Notes: generated by a model from the letters alone, not told the origin. Positions 40,523 through 51,392 are shown, counted from the first letter of the stretch. The stretch is DNA of 64,000 nt from an uncultured Pelagibacteraceae bacterium (GCA_902618855.1 CACNCD010000001.1:1-64000), one strand, 5' to 3'. Made by a program: numbers and translations.

Positions 40523-42074
40523 CAATAATTTTGATAGAATTTTAATTATTGATTTTGGTTCACAATTTACACAATTGATTGCAAGACGGATTAGGGAACT
40601 TGGTGTATACTCAGAAATAATTAGCCATAAAAAATTAGTTTCTAAACTCGATAAAAGCAAAATAAAAGGTGTAATTCTATCAGGCGGACCTTTGAATGTT
40701 TATCAGTCTCAAAAAGTAAAATTTAATAAAGATATATTAGAAAGTAATCTGCCAATATTAGGAATTTGTTTTGGCCATCAAGTTCTTTCAAAGGAACTGG
40801 GTGGGAAAGTTAAAAAAGCAAAACAAAGAGAATTTGGTTTAGCTAAACTTAAGAGACTAAGCAAAAGCAAACTTACAAATAATTTTTTTGATAAAAATGG
40901 CTCAAATCGTGTTTGGATGAGTCATGCAGACGAGGTAACTAAGTTAGCAAAAGGATTTAAAGTAATTGCAAAAACCGAAACATCGCGATTTTCTATTGTT
41001 GAAAACTTTTCAAAAAAAATTTACGGAATTCAATTCCACCCCGAGGTAACCCATACAGAGAAGGGCAAGATAATTTTAAAAAATTTTATTTTTTCAATTT
41101 GTAAAATCAAAAGAAATTGGTCTTCAAAAAATCAAAAACAATTAATAATTCAAGAGATAAAGAAAAACGTTGGGAAATCAAAAGTTATCTGTGCTTTATC
41201 TGGTGGAGTTGATAGCAGTGTAGTTGCTAAATTAATTCATAATGCAATTGGAAAGCAATTAACATGTATTTTTGTTAATACAGGCTTACTAAGAAAAAAT
41301 GAGGAAATTCAAGTTGTTAAAACATTTAAAAATAAATTTAAAGTAAATCTAATTTACGTAGATGCTAAAAGATTATTTTTAAAAAAACTTAAAAATATTA
41401 GTGATCCTGAAAAGAAAAGAAAAATTATTGGAAATTTATTTATTAAAATTTTCGAAAAATATGCGAAAAAAATTAAAAATGTAAAGTTTTTAGCTCAAGG
41501 AACTCTTTATCCTGACTTAATTGAAAGTAAATCTGTAACTGGAAGCCAAACATCAAAAATAAAATCTCATCATAATGTTGGCGGATTGCCAAAAAAAATG
41601 AAACTTAAATTAATAGAGCCTTTAAGACTTCTTTTTAAAGATGAGGTAAGAAAACTGGGTTTAGAACTTAAATTATCAGAAGAAATTGTTCTAAGACACC
41701 CATTTCCAGGCCCAGGTCTAGCAATTAGAATGCCTGGAAAAATAACAGAAAATAAAATCAAAATTTTAAAACATGCAGATGATATTTTTATAAAATCTTT
41801 AGTAGAGCATAATTTGTATAATAAAATCTGGCAAGCCTATGCAGCGTTACTTCCAGTAAAAACTGTCGGTGTTATGGGCGATAATAGAACTTATGAATAT
41901 ATATGTTTACTTAGGGCAATTACATCTGAAGACGGTATGACAGCAGATTTCTTTAGTTTTTCAAAAGAGTTTATGCAGCTTGTTTCAAATAAAATAATAA
42001 ATAATATTAAAGGTATTAATAGAGTAGTTTACGATATAACATCTAAACCACCAAGTACCATTGAGCTTGAATGA
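40512..42074 (+). CDS. guaA: GMP synthase (glutamine-hydrolysing)
   Basis: [94 protein letters not shown]. Confidence 0.98.
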   Translation: MILNNNFDRILIIDFGSQFTQLIARRIRELGVYSEIISHKKLVSKLDKSKIKGVILSGGPLNVYQSQKVKFNKDILESNLPILGICFGHQVLSKELGGKVKKAKQREFGLAKLKRLSKSKLTNNFFDKNGSNRVWMSHADEVTKLAKGFKVIAKTETSRFSIVENFSKKIYGIQFHPEVTHTEKGKIILKNFIFSICKIKRNWSSKNQKQLIIQEIKKNVGKSKVICALSGGVDSSVVAKLIHNAIGKQLTCIFVNTGLLRKNEEIQVVKTFKNKFKVNLIYVDAKRLFLKKLKNISDPEKKRKIIGNLFIKIFEKYAKKIKNVKFLAQGTLYPDLIESKSVTGSQTSKIKSHHNVGGLPKKMKLKLIEPLRLLFKDEVRKLGLELKLSEEIVLRHPFPGPGLAIRMPGKITENKIKILKHADDIFIKSLVEHNLYNKIWQAYAALLPVKTVGVMGDNRTYEYICLLRAITSEDGMTADFFSFSKEFMQLVSNKIINNIKGINRVVYDITSKPPSTIELE

Positions 42075-42844
42075 AAAAGATTAAAAGAATAATTAATAAA
42101 AAGAATAAATCTAAAATTGTTTGTCTTACAGCTTATTCAAAAAATATAGCTGAAGAAGTGGACAAGTATGTTGATATTGTTCTGGTTGGAGATTCTTTAG
42201 GTTCTGTATTATACAATTATTCAACTACTAGAAAAGTTACTCTGACTGAAATGATAAATCATTCTAAGAGTGCAAGACTTGGAGTAAAAAAAAGTTTGAT
42301 GGTTGTCGATATGCCATTTAATACATATGCTACCAAGAACTCTGCTTTAAAAAATGCCAAAAAGATAATTAAAGAAACTAAGTGTGATGCAGTTAAGCTT
42401 GAAGGAGGAAAAAAAATCATAAACCAAATCAAACTATTGATCAAAAATAAAATTCCCGTAATGGGACACCTTGGCTTACTACCTCAGTCTGCCAAAGGTA
42501 AATTCAAATCTAAGGGAAATACTATTAAAGAGATCAATCAATTACTTGATGATGCAAAATTACTTCAGAAAAATGGAGTTTTTGCAATTGTACTTGAATG
42601 TATCAAAACACCAATAGCTAAAAAAATCACAAGGAATTTAAACATACCAACAATTGGAATTGGATCATCTGTTCATTGTGACGGCCAGGTTCTTGTTACA
42701 GATGATTTAATTGGTTTAAATCAGACAAACATTAAATTTGTTAAAAAATTTTTAAATGTTAAAAAATATATCAATACAGGATTAAGAAAATTTGCTTCAG
42801 AGGTAAGGTCTAAAAAATATCCAACCAAAAAACATTCTTATTAA
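42071..42844 (+). CDS. panB: 3-methyl-2-oxobutanoate hydroxymethyltransferase
   Basis: [90 protein letters not shown]. Confidence 0.96.
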   Translation: MKKIKRIINKKNKSKIVCLTAYSKNIAEEVDKYVDIVLVGDSLGSVLYNYSTTRKVTLTEMINHSKSARLGVKKSLMVVDMPFNTYATKNSALKNAKKIIKETKCDAVKLEGGKKIINQIKLLIKNKIPVMGHLGLLPQSAKGKFKSKGNTIKEINQLLDDAKLLQKNGVFAIVLECIKTPIAKKITRNLNIPTIGIGSSVHCDGQVLVTDDLIGLNQTNIKFVKKFLNVKKYINTGLRKFASEVRSKKYPTKKHSY

Positions 42845-43452
42845 AAATATTTTTTGAATTGCTCGTTAATCGAAAGGATATCTAAGTCAACGAGTCCTCC
42901 AATTACTAATTGTAGCGCAACTAATAAAATAAAACCCAAACCAATATAAGCAATCCATAAATGCTTTTGAATATAATTTGCAAGATATGTAGCCATTGCT
43001 CCAGTTAGTATTACTGAAAGCACTAATCCAAAAATCATAAAGCCAAAATTTCCTTTGGCAGCTCCCACAACACCTATTACATTATCAAAACTGATTGTAA
43101 TATCTGCAAACAAAACCTTATAAACACTTTGAATATACGATGGCTCTTTTGATTTTTTTGTTGGTGATTTCACTTTTTTTATTTCAAAAAGATCTTTCCT
43201 TAAATCATTAACAATCCAGATTAAAAGTAAACCTCCTAAAATTTTGATAAAATAAAACTTAAATAAGTAAGTTGCAAATAATGCAAAAATAACCTTAAAT
43301 ATTAATGCCCCAGCAACTCCCCATAAAATAATTTGTCTTCTATGTTTTGGCGCAAAGTTTGCAGCAATCAATCCGATGATGATCGCATTATCTGCTGCCA
43401 AGATTATATCGATAAAAATAATCTGAACTAATATGAGTGCTTCTTCTAACAA
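42841..43452 (-). CDS. TerC/YjbE family integral membrane protein
   Basis: DIILAADNAIIIGLIAANFAPKHRRQIILWG; SVYKVLFADITISFDNVIGVVGAAKG. Confidence 0.92.
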   Translation of the reverse strand: MLEEALILVQIIFIDIILAADNAIIIGLIAANFAPKHRRQIILWGVAGALIFKVIFALFATYLFKFYFIKILGGLLLIWIVNDLRKDLFEIKKVKSPTKKSKEPSYIQSVYKVLFADITISFDNVIGVVGAAKGNFGFMIFGLVLSVILTGAMATYLANYIQKHLWIAYIGLGFILLVALQLVIGGLVDLDILSINEQFKKYF

Positions 43453-43565
43453 AGTAAGGGCATATTATAAAATATTAAAAATAATTCAATTAAAAGTAGT
43501 ATTATTTTTTTATTGAAAATTATTTTAATACATAATGAAATACTCCTAATAAAAATGGAGGACAA

Positions 43566-44537
43566 ATGAAATTCTTAAAATATTTATCAACTATTTTAGT
43601 TTCATTAATTTTGTCAATTAATCTTGCAATTGCAGAGAAATGGGACATGGCTCTAGCTTATGGAGCTGGGAACTTTCATTCTGCAAATGCAGCTGAATTC
43701 GCAAAAAATGTTACTGAAAAAAGTGGTGGCAAGTTAACAATTGTGACTCACCCAGGTGGTTCGTTATTTAAAGGTGGAGAAATTTTTAGAGCAGTTAGAA
43801 CAGGTCAAGCTCAGATTGGTGAGAGATTTATGTCAGCTCTTGGAAAAGAAGATCCACTTTTAGAAGTTGACTCACAACCATTCTTAGCGACGTCTTATGC
43901 TGATGCCATGAAGTTATATAAAGCTTCTAAAGATGAAATTGTTAAAGGATTAGACGAGAAAGGCCTAGTGTTTCTTTATGCTGTGCCGTGGCCAGCTCAA
44001 GGCTTATATAGTAAAAAGGAAATTAATTCTGTTGAAGATTTAAAAGGTCTCAAATTTAGAGCTTATAATTCTGCTACAATTAGAATAGCTGAACTAACAG
44101 GAATGGCTCCTACAAAAATAGAAGCTGCTGAAATTAGTCAGGCATTTTCTACTGGAGCAGTAGAAAGTATGATTACATCACCAACTACAGGCAAAAATTC
44201 TAAAATTTGGGAAAATGGTGTGAAATATTTCTACGATATTGCAGCTTGGTTTCCAAAAAATATGATAATTGTAAATAAAGATGCTTGGAACAAACTAGAT
44301 CAGGCAACTAAAGATCTAGTTATGAAACAAGCAGCCTTGGCTGAAAGAAAAGGTTGGCAATTATCAAAACAAGGAAACGTTGGTGATAAAAAAGCTTTAG
44401 CTGATGCTGGTATGGTAGTTGGTAAAGTAAATGCACCACTACAAGCTCACTTCGAAAAAGTTGGAGAGACTATGGCAAAGGAATGGTCTCAAAAAGCTGG
44501 TTCAAGAGGAGCTGCAGTTTTATCAAGTTATAAATAA
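43566..44537 (+). CDS. dctP: TRAP transporter substrate-binding protein (DctP family)
   Basis: Signal peptide; FRAVRTGQAQIGERF; LKGLKFRAYNSATIRIAELTGMAPTKIEAAEISQAFSTGAVESMI; immediately upstream of dctQM. Confidence 0.93.
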   Translation: MKFLKYLSTILVSLILSINLAIAEKWDMALAYGAGNFHSANAAEFAKNVTEKSGGKLTIVTHPGGSLFKGGEIFRAVRTGQAQIGERFMSALGKEDPLLEVDSQPFLATSYADAMKLYKASKDEIVKGLDEKGLVFLYAVPWPAQGLYSKKEINSVEDLKGLKFRAYNSATIRIAELTGMAPTKIEAAEISQAFSTGAVESMITSPTTGKNSKIWENGVKYFYDIAAWFPKNMIIVNKDAWNKLDQATKDLVMKQAALAERKGWQLSKQGNVGDKKALADAGMVVGKVNAPLQAHFEKVGETMAKEWSQKAGSRGAAVLSSYK

Positions 44538-44553
44538 TTCAAGTCTTAAAATT

Positions 44554-44580
44554 AAGGCCACTTAAAATCTGAGTGGCCTT
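44554..44580 (+). terminator. Hairpin between dctP and dctQ (attenuator/partial terminator)
   Basis: AAGGCCACT-TAAAATCTG-AGTGGCCTT perfect stem; no strong T-run follows. Confidence 0.75.
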
Positions 44581-44588
44581 AAGTTATT

Positions 44589-45074
44589 ATGATAAAATCA
44601 TTAGATAGAAATTTAAATAAACTTTATAAAATTTCAGGTTTTATCGCTGCTTTTTTTTTAATTTTGGTAGCAGTTTTTATCCTTATTGGTATCTCATCAA
44701 GAATATTTGGTTTTTACATTAGAGGTCTTGCAGAATATTCAGGTTACTGCATGGCAGCAGCATCTTTTTTTGCTTTAGCTTACACATTTGTAGAAGGAGG
44801 ACATATAAGGATAACACTTTTTTTAGAAAAGTTATCAGGTTTTAAAAAAAAATTGATTGAAATTTGGTGCTTAAGCATGGCAAGTTTTTTTTCAGGTTAT
44901 TTAGCATTTTATTTTATTAAAATGTTAATTATTTCTTATAAATTTCAGGAACGTAGCGAGGGAGCTGATGAAATTCTTATTTGGATTCCCCAAACTAGTG
45001 TAGCTATTGGATCAACGATATTTTTTATAAGTGTTTTTCACAAATTTATTTTAACCATTAAAAGAAACAAATGA
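44589..45074 (+). CDS. dctQ: TRAP transporter small permease (DctQ)
   Basis: Four-TM protein between DctP and DctM; RGLAEYSGYCMAAASFFALAYTFVEGGHIRITLFLEKL. Confidence 0.93.
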   Translation: MIKSLDRNLNKLYKISGFIAAFFLILVAVFILIGISSRIFGFYIRGLAEYSGYCMAAASFFALAYTFVEGGHIRITLFLEKLSGFKKKLIEIWCLSMASFFSGYLAFYFIKMLIISYKFQERSEGADEILIWIPQTSVAIGSTIFFISVFHKFILTIKRNK

Positions 45075-46381
45075 CTGAAATACTTCTAACAATTTTCTTT
45101 ATCAGTGTTTTATTATTTTTTTTAGGATCTGGAATTTGGGTTGCTTTAAGTATGATAGGGGTATCGGCTATTGGAATGATGCTATTTACATCAAGACCTG
45201 TAGGTGATGCTATGGCCACAACAATATGGGGCACTTCATCTTCTTGGACACTCACAGCATTACCATTATTCGTCTGGATGGGCGAGATTTTATTTAGGAC
45301 AAAGCTTTCCGAAAATTTATTTAAGGGATTATCACCCTGGATGCAAAAATTACCTGGTGGTTTAATTCATGTAAATGTTGTTGGGTGTGCATTATTTGCA
45401 GCAATATCAGGTTCTTCAGCTGCAACTGTAGCTACAGTTGGAAAGATGTCTATTCCTGAATTAAGAAAAAGAAATTATCCAGAAAAAATTTTATTAGGAA
45501 GTTTAGCTGGTTCTGGAACATTAGGTTTGCTTATACCGCCATCAATTATATTAATTATTTATGGAGTTGCAGTCCAAGAGTCTATAGCAAAATTGTTTAT
45601 CGCTGGAATTATACCTGGGATAATGATTGCACTGATATTCATGTCCTATGTAATTATTTGGTCGTTAATTAATAAAAAATCTATGCCAAAAATCATGGAA
45701 GAGTATTCATTTTTAGAAAAAATAAAAAGATCAAAGCAACTTTTGCCAGTAATTCTTTTAATATTAGCTGTTATCGGATCAATATATACTGGAATAGCAA
45801 CAGCTACTGAGGCAGCTTCCTTAGGAGTTATTGGAGCATTAATATTATCTTATTTTCAAAAAAGTTTGACATTCGAAACTTTTAAATCCTCTTTGCTTGG
45901 AGCAACCAAAACTTCTTGTATGATCGCATTTATTCTAGCAGGTTCAACATTTTTATCTTTAGCAATGGGATTTACTGGATTACCGAGAAATCTAGCTCTT
46001 TGGATACAAAATATGGATTTATCTCCTTATCTTTTAATATTCGTTTTAATGATCTTCTATATAATTTTAGGAATGTTTCTCGATGGTATTTCAGCAGTGG
46101 TTTTAACAATGGCAATCATTGAACCAATGATAAGGCAAGCAGGTTTTGATATGATCTGGTTTGGTATTTTTTTAGTAGTGGTTGTTGAGATGGCTCAAAT
46201 CACCCCACCTGTTGGATTTAATTTATTTGTTCTACAAGGCATGGCTAATAAGGATATGGGATATATTGCGCGGAGTGCATTCCCATTATTTTTATTAATG
46301 GTTTTGGCCGTAATTATAATTATATTATTCCCAGAGATTGCGTTGTGGTTACCTCAACAAATGGTACAAAATATTAATTAA
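45071..46381 (+). CDS. dctM: TRAP transporter large permease (DctM)
   Basis: ALPLFVWMGEILFRTKLSENLFKGLSPWMQKLPGGLIHVNVVGCALFAAISGSSAATVATVGKMSIPELRKRNYP; IPPSIILIIYGVAVQESI. Confidence 0.97.
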   Translation: MTEILLTIFFISVLLFFLGSGIWVALSMIGVSAIGMMLFTSRPVGDAMATTIWGTSSSWTLTALPLFVWMGEILFRTKLSENLFKGLSPWMQKLPGGLIHVNVVGCALFAAISGSSAATVATVGKMSIPELRKRNYPEKILLGSLAGSGTLGLLIPPSIILIIYGVAVQESIAKLFIAGIIPGIMIALIFMSYVIIWSLINKKSMPKIMEEYSFLEKIKRSKQLLPVILLILAVIGSIYTGIATATEAASLGVIGALILSYFQKSLTFETFKSSLLGATKTSCMIAFILAGSTFLSLAMGFTGLPRNLALWIQNMDLSPYLLIFVLMIFYIILGMFLDGISAVVLTMAIIEPMIRQAGFDMIWFGIFLVVVVEMAQITPPVGFNLFVLQGMANKDMGYIARSAFPLFLLMVLAVIIIILFPEIALWLPQQMVQNIN

Positions 46382-46860
46382 TATTTAGACTTTTTTGTTC
46401 CTTGAATTACTTCTTTAAGTTCTAAATATTCTTCACAATTACAATTTTCTAAAATTTTTAACCTCTCTTTTGCAAGATCCATCCTGTTAGTTGCAACATA
46501 AAGTTCACCCAAATATTCATTAATTCCCTTATGAGATGGATCTATTTGTAAACCTTGTAAATAATATTTTTCGCCATTTTCAAAATCCCCAAGCTTTCTT
46601 GTTGTGAAGCCAAGATAATTTAGAGTGTCAGGTTGATTAGGTTTTTTTTTATTTTCTTTAATCAGTAATGTTAATGCTTTTTCGTATCTTTTATTTGCTT
46701 TATTTGTTTTTCCTTTTTTTTCATATTTTTTCGCAGACTTAATTAGACCAACTGCTTGATCGTAAAGAGATTTTGAATTTCCGCTCGAGCCTCCGGCTGC
46801 ATATAAAGCGTTTTGGAAAGAAAAAATTACTATAATTAATGTAATTATTATTTTTTTCAT
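46378..46860 (-). CDS. TPR-repeat protein with signal peptide
   Basis: KPNQPDTLNYLGFTTRKLGDFENGEKYYLQGLQIDPSHKGINEYLGELYVATNRMDLAKERL. Confidence 0.75.
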   Translation of the reverse strand: MKKIIITLIIVIFSFQNALYAAGGSSGNSKSLYDQAVGLIKSAKKYEKKGKTNKANKRYEKALTLLIKENKKKPNQPDTLNYLGFTTRKLGDFENGEKYYLQGLQIDPSHKGINEYLGELYVATNRMDLAKERLKILENCNCEEYLELKEVIQGTKKSKY

Positions 46861-46861
46861 A

Positions 46862-47635
46862 TTAACAAAATTTTTTCATCATATTTAAAGGTTTTAAAAC
46901 AAGTTCATTTTCAATCAGATTTTGCTTTATCGATTTCGCTGTCGCTAATGAACTTTCATTATCACCATGTATACATACCGAGTCTATTTTACAAGGTATT
47001 TGTTTACCCGAGTGACAATTTAAAGCTTGGTTAGTAACCATTTTTAAAACATGTTTTTTTGCTTCCTCTGGATCTGTAATTAATGCGTTTGGTTTAGATC
47101 TTGATACAAGATTGCCATCATCCTCATAATTTCTATCAGCAAAAATTTCACAAGCTATTTTCATATTAAATTTTTTTGCTGCTAATTCCATTTTTGAACC
47201 AGTTGGGACTAAATAAATCAAATCCTTGTTTATTTCGTTAACCACCTCTGCTAAAGTTGTGGCTAACTCAATATCTTCACATGCCATATTATTTAATGCA
47301 CCATGTGGTTTTATGTGAGTCACATTTTCATTATGTTGAAATGCAATTCTTTGTAGAATTTCGTATTGATCAATGATTAATTTTCTTATTTCTTTTTTGT
47401 TCAGATTCATTCTCTTTCTTCCGAAATTATCTGGATCATTAAATGAAGGATGAGCTCCTATACTGACTCCGTTATTTTTTGATATATTTATAACTTGATT
47501 CATTGTATCTTCATCTCCAGCATGATATCCGCATGCAATATTTGCAGAATTAACTATATTTAATAAATCGGGATCATTCTCAGTTGAATGAAACTTTGAT
47601 TTTTCACCTAAATCACAATTGATATTAATTTCCAT
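46862..47635 (-). CDS. pxpA: 5-oxoprolinase subunit A (LamB/YcsF family)
   Basis: INCDLGEKSKFHS, IACGYHAGDEDTMNQVI, VSIGAHPSFNDPDNFGRK, HIKPHGALNNM, CIHGDNESSL. Confidence 0.96.
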   Translation of the reverse strand: MEININCDLGEKSKFHSTENDPDLLNIVNSANIACGYHAGDEDTMNQVINISKNNGVSIGAHPSFNDPDNFGRKRMNLNKKEIRKLIIDQYEILQRIAFQHNENVTHIKPHGALNNMACEDIELATTLAEVVNEINKDLIYLVPTGSKMELAAKKFNMKIACEIFADRNYEDDGNLVSRSKPNALITDPEEAKKHVLKMVTNQALNCHSGKQIPCKIDSVCIHGDNESSLATAKSIKQNLIENELVLKPLNMMKKFC

Positions 47636-47662
47636 ACCCTAAAAGCTGGAGTATAACATGAC

Positions 47663-48349
47663 ATGATAAAAAATATATCTAATCTTGGTGACGCATCTGT
47701 TTATTGTGATTTTGGATCAGAAGTTAATGAAAATATAAATTCTGAGGTAATTAAATATTTTAATTATTTATCAAAATTAGTTAAAAATAAGAAAATTGAG
47801 GGAATAACAAACCTTTCACCATCATATAACAAATTAATAATAAGTTTTGATTTAAGTCTTACTACATTTTCAAATATAAAAAATAGTTTAGAAAAAATAC
47901 AAATCGAAAATGAAATAAAACATCAATCAAAAAATATAAAAATACCTGTATGTTGTGAAGACAAATACGCATTAGATTTCGATAGACTTACTAAAAAATT
48001 GAAATTAAATAAAAAAGAAATTCTTAATTTATATTTCAGCAATGAATATTTTTGTTATATGACAGGGTTTATTGCAGGTATGCCCTTTTTAGGTGATTTG
48101 GAAAAAAATATTAGATGTGATCGACTTGAAACTCCTAGAGTCAAAGTGCCAGAAGGATCAGTTGGTATTACAGAACAATTTGCCAATATTTATACATTCG
48201 AAAGTCCTGGAGGTTGGAATATTATAGGACAAACACCGAAAAAAATCTTTAATCAAAACGAAATTGAAAATCCAGCATTAATTAAGCCTGGAGATAGAGT
48301 TACTTTTTACGAAATTACCGAAAAGGAGTTTTTAAACTGGAATGAGTGA
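47663..48349 (+). CDS. pxpB: 5-oxoprolinase subunit B (KipI family)
   Basis: IPVCCEDKYALDFDRL; MTGFIAGMPFLGDLEKNIRCDRLETPRVKVPEGSVGITEQFANIYTFESPGGWNIIGQTP. Confidence 0.96.
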   Translation: MIKNISNLGDASVYCDFGSEVNENINSEVIKYFNYLSKLVKNKKIEGITNLSPSYNKLIISFDLSLTTFSNIKNSLEKIQIENEIKHQSKNIKIPVCCEDKYALDFDRLTKKLKLNKKEILNLYFSNEYFCYMTGFIAGMPFLGDLEKNIRCDRLETPRVKVPEGSVGITEQFANIYTFESPGGWNIIGQTPKKIFNQNEIENPALIKPGDRVTFYEITEKEFLNWNE

Positions 48350-49295
48350 AACTTTTTTTGAAATATTACGTCCTGGTATAAATACTACTATTCAAGATTA
48401 TGGTAGAAAATATTTATACCACATTGGCATCACTGTAAGTGGAGCTATGGATTTAAGAAACCATAAATTTGCGAATGCTCTAGTTTCAAATAACACTCAA
48501 GAGGCAACGATCGAGTTTGCTTATCAAGGACCTTTGCTAAAGTTAAAAAATGGCAAAATAAATTTTGCAATAACTGGAGATGTATTTTTTAAAATACTTA
48601 GGAAAAATTCAAAAGTTGAAGAAGGAAAGTGCTACAAGAACTATGTTTTAGAAGAAGAGGAGCAGATTGATATAATTTCTACAAAAAATTCTGCTTATGG
48701 CTATCTAGCAATTGGAGGAGGATTAAAATTAAAAAGTTTTTGGGATAGTTATTCGATCAATACTAAAGCAAATATCGGACCAAATAACGGAAAAAAACTT
48801 TCTATAAATGAAAAAATACAAATAAAGAACACTAACAAAGTACAAGCGTCAGACAGAAAAATTGATTATAAGAATGAATCTAATAACTATATTCGAGTTA
48901 TTAAGGGAACAAACTTCGATTATTTTTCAGCAGAATCGCAATCTAAATTTTTTAAGGAGGAATATTCTATTACCAATCTCACTGATAGAATGGGCATGAG
49001 ATTAAAGGGCTCAACTTTGGAAAATATAAAAAGTACTAATATAAAATCAGAAGGTTTGATAAAAGGTGTAATTCAAGTGCCCGCTGATGGTAATCCAATT
49101 ATTTTATTAAATGACCATGGTACTATTGGAGGTTATCCTAAAATTGCTGTAGTCATTTCTGCCGACCTAGATAAAGTTTCACAACTTACACCAAATACAA
49201 AAATAAAATTTAAGGAAGTAAGTCTTGAAGATGCTGAAAATCTATTTAAAAGTTATTTATCTGAAACAAATAAATATTTAAATGAAATTAATTAG
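48342..49295 (+). CDS. pxpC: 5-oxoprolinase subunit C (KipA family)
   Basis: EILRPGINTTIQDYGRKYLYHIGITVSGAMDLRNHKFANALVSN; TDRMGMRLKG; GLIKGVIQVPADGNPIILLNDHGTIGGYPKIAVV. Confidence 0.96.
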   Translation: MSETFFEILRPGINTTIQDYGRKYLYHIGITVSGAMDLRNHKFANALVSNNTQEATIEFAYQGPLLKLKNGKINFAITGDVFFKILRKNSKVEEGKCYKNYVLEEEEQIDIISTKNSAYGYLAIGGGLKLKSFWDSYSINTKANIGPNNGKKLSINEKIQIKNTNKVQASDRKIDYKNESNNYIRVIKGTNFDYFSAESQSKFFKEEYSITNLTDRMGMRLKGSTLENIKSTNIKSEGLIKGVIQVPADGNPIILLNDHGTIGGYPKIAVVISADLDKVSQLTPNTKIKFKEVSLEDAENLFKSYLSETNKYLNEIN

Positions 49296-50145
49296 AAGTC
49301 TTCCAGGACCTGTACTTGTGTTTTTAGGAGCTTTTTCTCTAAGCTTTGGAGGATTGATAATAAAATCTTTTGAGGGTGCAACCCAGTGGCAAATTCTATT
49401 TTGGAGAACAGTATTTTTTTTATTAGTTATTTCTATTTATTTATTAATTACTTACAAAAAAAGTATTTTTAAATCATTCTATGACTCGGGCCTCCCAGGT
49501 TTTTTTGGTGGATTAATTTTATCTTTTGGTTTTTGTGGATATGTATTTGCAATGTACAATACAACTGTTGCAAACACAAATTTTATAATACAAACCCAAA
49601 CAATTTTCCTTGCAATATTTGGATATTTTTTTTTGAAAGAGAAAATTTCAAAAGTTACCTTGACCTCAATTGTTTTAGCTGTATCTGGAATTACTTTAAT
49701 GGTTGGAAACACATTATCGCCAGGACAAATGCTTGGAAATATAGCTGCCTTCTCTATGCCAATTTCTTTTGCTGTTCTAATACTTGTAGTAAGAAAATAT
49801 CCAAATGTTGATATGGTACCTTCTCAATTTATTGCGGGTATATTTGCTTTAATGATTGGCTACCTGATGTCTGGAAAGATTCATATATCTTATCACGATA
49901 TTTTTTTAGGATTTCTTGCAGGTTTTTTTCAGCTTGGTTTTGGATTTATTTTTATAACAATAGGAGCTCAACGAACGCCTTCAGCAATGGTTGGAATTAT
50001 AATGTTAACAGAGGCTGTTTTTGGACCTTTATGGGCTTGGTTATTTATCAACGAACAGCCACCAAACGTAGTTTTATTAGGAGGGACAATTGTAATAATT
50101 GCGGTATTAATGCAATTTTTGCATCAATATAAACTGAGCAAATGA
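49282..50145 (+). CDS. EamA/DMT superfamily transporter
   Basis: Ten hydrophobic segments with internal duplication; SLSFGGLIIKSFEGATQWQILFWRTVFF, GAQRTPSAMVGIIMLTEAVFGPLWAWLFINEQP. Confidence 0.92.
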   Translation: MKLIRSLPGPVLVFLGAFSLSFGGLIIKSFEGATQWQILFWRTVFFLLVISIYLLITYKKSIFKSFYDSGLPGFFGGLILSFGFCGYVFAMYNTTVANTNFIIQTQTIFLAIFGYFFLKEKISKVTLTSIVLAVSGITLMVGNTLSPGQMLGNIAAFSMPISFAVLILVVRKYPNVDMVPSQFIAGIFALMIGYLMSGKIHISYHDIFLGFLAGFFQLGFGFIFITIGAQRTPSAMVGIIMLTEAVFGPLWAWLFINEQPPNVVLLGGTIVIIAVLMQFLHQYKLSK

Positions 50146-51392
50146 AAATAGCAGTTATTGGATCAGGTATTTCAGGATTAAGCGCATCATATTATCTATC
50201 AAAAAAATTTAAGGTAGACTTGTTTGAAAAAGAAGATCGTTTTGGAGGACATTCTTACACGCTTAAAGTTTTATATGATCAAAAAAATAAAAAACACATA
50301 GATGTTGATATTGGATTTATTGTTTTTAATGAAAAAACGTATCCACATTTAATTACTTTTTTTAATGAACTAGGTGTGGAATATGAAAAAAGTGACATGT
50401 CTTTTTCTGTTTCGGTTGAAAATACAAATATAGAGTATTGTGGAAGAGGGATTAAGGGAGTTTTTTCTAACAGAGAAAACATTCTTAATTTAAATTTTAT
50501 AAAAATGTTTTACGAAATAATTAGCTTTTATAATAAATGTGAAAAATTGGTTATAGATAAAATTAATAATATTACACTAGACGAATATTTAACAAAAGAA
50601 AAGTTATCAAGTTATTTTATTAATTATCATTTGATACCAATGGTTTCTGCAATTTGGTCAATGCCACCAAAAGAAATAAAAAAAATGCCTTTAAAGTTTT
50701 TTATTATTTTTTTTAAAAACCATGGTTTGTTTAAAATTAGAAAAAGACCTCAATGGTTTACAGTCACAAATAGAAGTAAAAATTATGTTGATAAGGTAAT
50801 TAATAAAATAAGTGGCGAGCACTACAAAAATTATCATGTTAACAAAGTTATTAGAAACAAAAATAATGTAAGTATATATTACGGAGATGAAAGTGAATTT
50901 TTTAATTATGATAAGGTAATAATGGCAACACATGCTGATACAGCGTTGGACTTAATTCAAAACCCAAAAAAAGATGAAATTACAATTCTAAGTAATTTTA
51001 AATATAAAAAAAATCTGGCACTTATACACTCAGACGAAGAAGTTATGCCAAAAAATAAAAAAAACTGGTGCTCATGGAATTCCTCAGTTGATAATAATAA
51101 TTTAAAAAAAAGTACTGTAACTTATTGGCTTAATCTATTGCAAAATTTAAATATAGATAAAAATATTTTTTTAACAATTAATCCTTCTCAAAAAATTCCT
51201 GAGGAAAAAATTTATAAAAAAGTAATTTTTACACATCCATATTACGATGAGGAAGCTTTAAGAAATCAGGGGCTTCTTAGATTATTACAAAATAAAGAAA
51301 ATATTCTTTTTTGCGGAAGTTACTTTGGTTATGGGTTTCATGAGGATGGAATAAAATCATCTTTGGAAATGATTAAATATATTGATGTTTAA
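50142..51392 (+). CDS. FAD/NAD-binding amine-oxidase-like protein (COG2907 type)
   Basis: MKIAVIGSGISGLSASYYLSKKFKVDLFEKEDRFGGHSYT; DVDIGFIVFNEKTYPHLITFF; LFCGSYFGYGFHEDGIKSSLEM. Confidence 0.92.
   Translation: MKIAVIGSGISGLSASYYLSKKFKVDLFEKEDRFGGHSYTLKVLYDQKNKKHIDVDIGFIVFNEKTYPHLITFFNELGVEYEKSDMSFSVSVENTNIEYCGRGIKGVFSNRENILNLNFIKMFYEIISFYNKCEKLVIDKINNITLDEYLTKEKLSSYFINYHLIPMVSAIWSMPPKEIKKMPLKFFIIFFKNHGLFKIRKRPQWFTVTNRSKNYVDKVINKISGEHYKNYHVNKVIRNKNNVSIYYGDESEFFNYDKVIMATHADTALDLIQNPKKDEITILSNFKYKKNLALIHSDEEVMPKNKKNWCSWNSSVDNNNLKKSTVTYWLNLLQNLNIDKNIFLTINPSQKIPEEKIYKKVIFTHPYYDEEALRNQGLLRLLQNKENILFCGSYFGYGFHEDGIKSSLEMIKYIDV

Noticed and set aside
49533-49811. 92-aa plus-strand ORF within the EamA transporter
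   Set aside because: Alternative frame of a clear membrane transporter; Cys/Phe/Asn-rich composition is typical of out-of-frame AT-rich sequence.
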